64,000 bases of DNA from IMG/VR virus record IMGVR_UViG_3300021375_000014, positions 1-64,000 of that record. One strand, given 5' to 3'. A program made the translations under genes and the position numbers. This document shows positions 63,895 through 64,000 of the stretch, in pieces (the stretch's first letter is position 1; the number at the start of each line of letters is the position of its first letter). Below the pieces are notes generated by a model, which made no database searches, had not been told where the DNA came from, and saw only the letters and a program-made list of their open reading frames with translations. The DNA is from a virus.

Positions 63895-64000
63895 CTAAAT
63901 CCAGGAACGTAACTAAACATTTTTGCAGTCTGAATTCTTAAAGCGGCAAGTCGGTGATCGACTTTGCCGTTTTTTCTTTTAATATTACTCTGTATTTCAT
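63891..64000 (-). CDS. C-terminus of a protein extending beyond the window
   Basis: The minus-strand frame is open from the right edge to a TAA at 63893-63891. It ends [20 protein letters not shown] then YVPGFS: a protein-like tail with no stops in 35 codons. The stop overlaps the clpP stop, so the two genes converge. Probably another structural-side gene of the minus strand, but the family cannot be told. Confidence 0.5.
   Translation of the reverse strand, partial: EIQSNIKRKNGKVDHRLAALRIQTAKMFSYVPGFS
63941..63976 (+). terminator. Terminator after clpP, inside opposing gene
   Basis: CGGCAAGTCG pairs with CGACTTTGCCG (one bulged base) across GTGAT, followed by TTTTTT: a typical intrinsic terminator for the clpP transcript. 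On the other strand the same bases are codons of the converging gene. Confidence 0.75.

Noticed and set aside
1-64000. tRNA or rRNA genes
   Set aside because: No cloverleaf-type sequence with a GGTTCRA arm was noticed in the short non-coding gaps, and coding density leaves little room.

Overview
The window is a piece of a large, AT-rich tailed-phage genome of the T4-like (myovirus) type infecting a Gram-negative host, most likely marine. The T4 link comes from a gp45-like sliding clamp, a flap-type 5'-3' exonuclease, phage ThyA, gp25 and gp6 baseplate-wedge homologues and a giant tail/baseplate protein. The Gram-negative host is inferred from an SbmA/BacA-type transporter, an outer-membrane beta-barrel-like C-terminus and sigma70-type promoters. 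No tRNA, rRNA, CRISPR, IS element or integrase was seen. No stretch longer than 300 bases lacks a gene.

Layout. (1) 1-1371: 3' part of a gene with six near-perfect 39-bp repeats and a beta-barrel-like end. (2) 1456-15361, plus strand: clamp, exonuclease, phosphomannomutase-like HAD phosphatase, membrane-anchored ClpP-fold protease, SbmA-like transporter, MoxR-type ATPase with a VWA/metallopeptidase partner, HNH nuclease, thymidylate synthase and many small proteins, divided by sigma70-like promoters and three clear terminators. (3) 15389-31864, minus strand: a packed operon with eight radical SAM genes, two QueC-like PP-loop ATPases, two methyltransferase-like proteins, a glycosyltransferase-like protein, a NodU/TobZ-type carbamoyltransferase, a GIY-YIG-type protein and an SGNH hydrolase. 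(4) 31975-33773, plus strand: six small early-type genes. (5) 33781-47092, minus strand: a second operon with four more radical SAM genes, glycosyltransferase-like proteins, a CMP-sugar-synthetase-like enzyme, a sulfotransferase-like protein and another SGNH hydrolase. (6) 47173-62959, minus strand: virion genes (tail proteins, a 3095-residue protein, gp6, gp25). (7) 63085-63894, plus strand: a small protein and ClpP, meeting head-on a minus-strand gene that runs off the window.

The striking part is regions 3 and 5: twelve radical SAM genes in about 28 kb, falling into four visible families, with two QueC-like ATPases each overlapping a radical SAM gene of the same unusual subfamily, and transferases for carbamoyl, methyl, sulfo and sugar groups. 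The overlaps imply co-translation and one multi-step pathway. The product cannot be read from sequence: a decorated glycan, a modified peptide/protein or a hypermodified nucleobase are all possible.

Regulation. Two promoter classes are visible. One is TTGACA-N17-TATAAT-like (13 sites given); five of these carry an identical ACGAATCRCT block inside the spacer. The other is a T4-late-like GATAAATA element about 27-34 bases before a start codon, with an identical 12-mer in front of gp25 and of the tail-gene block.
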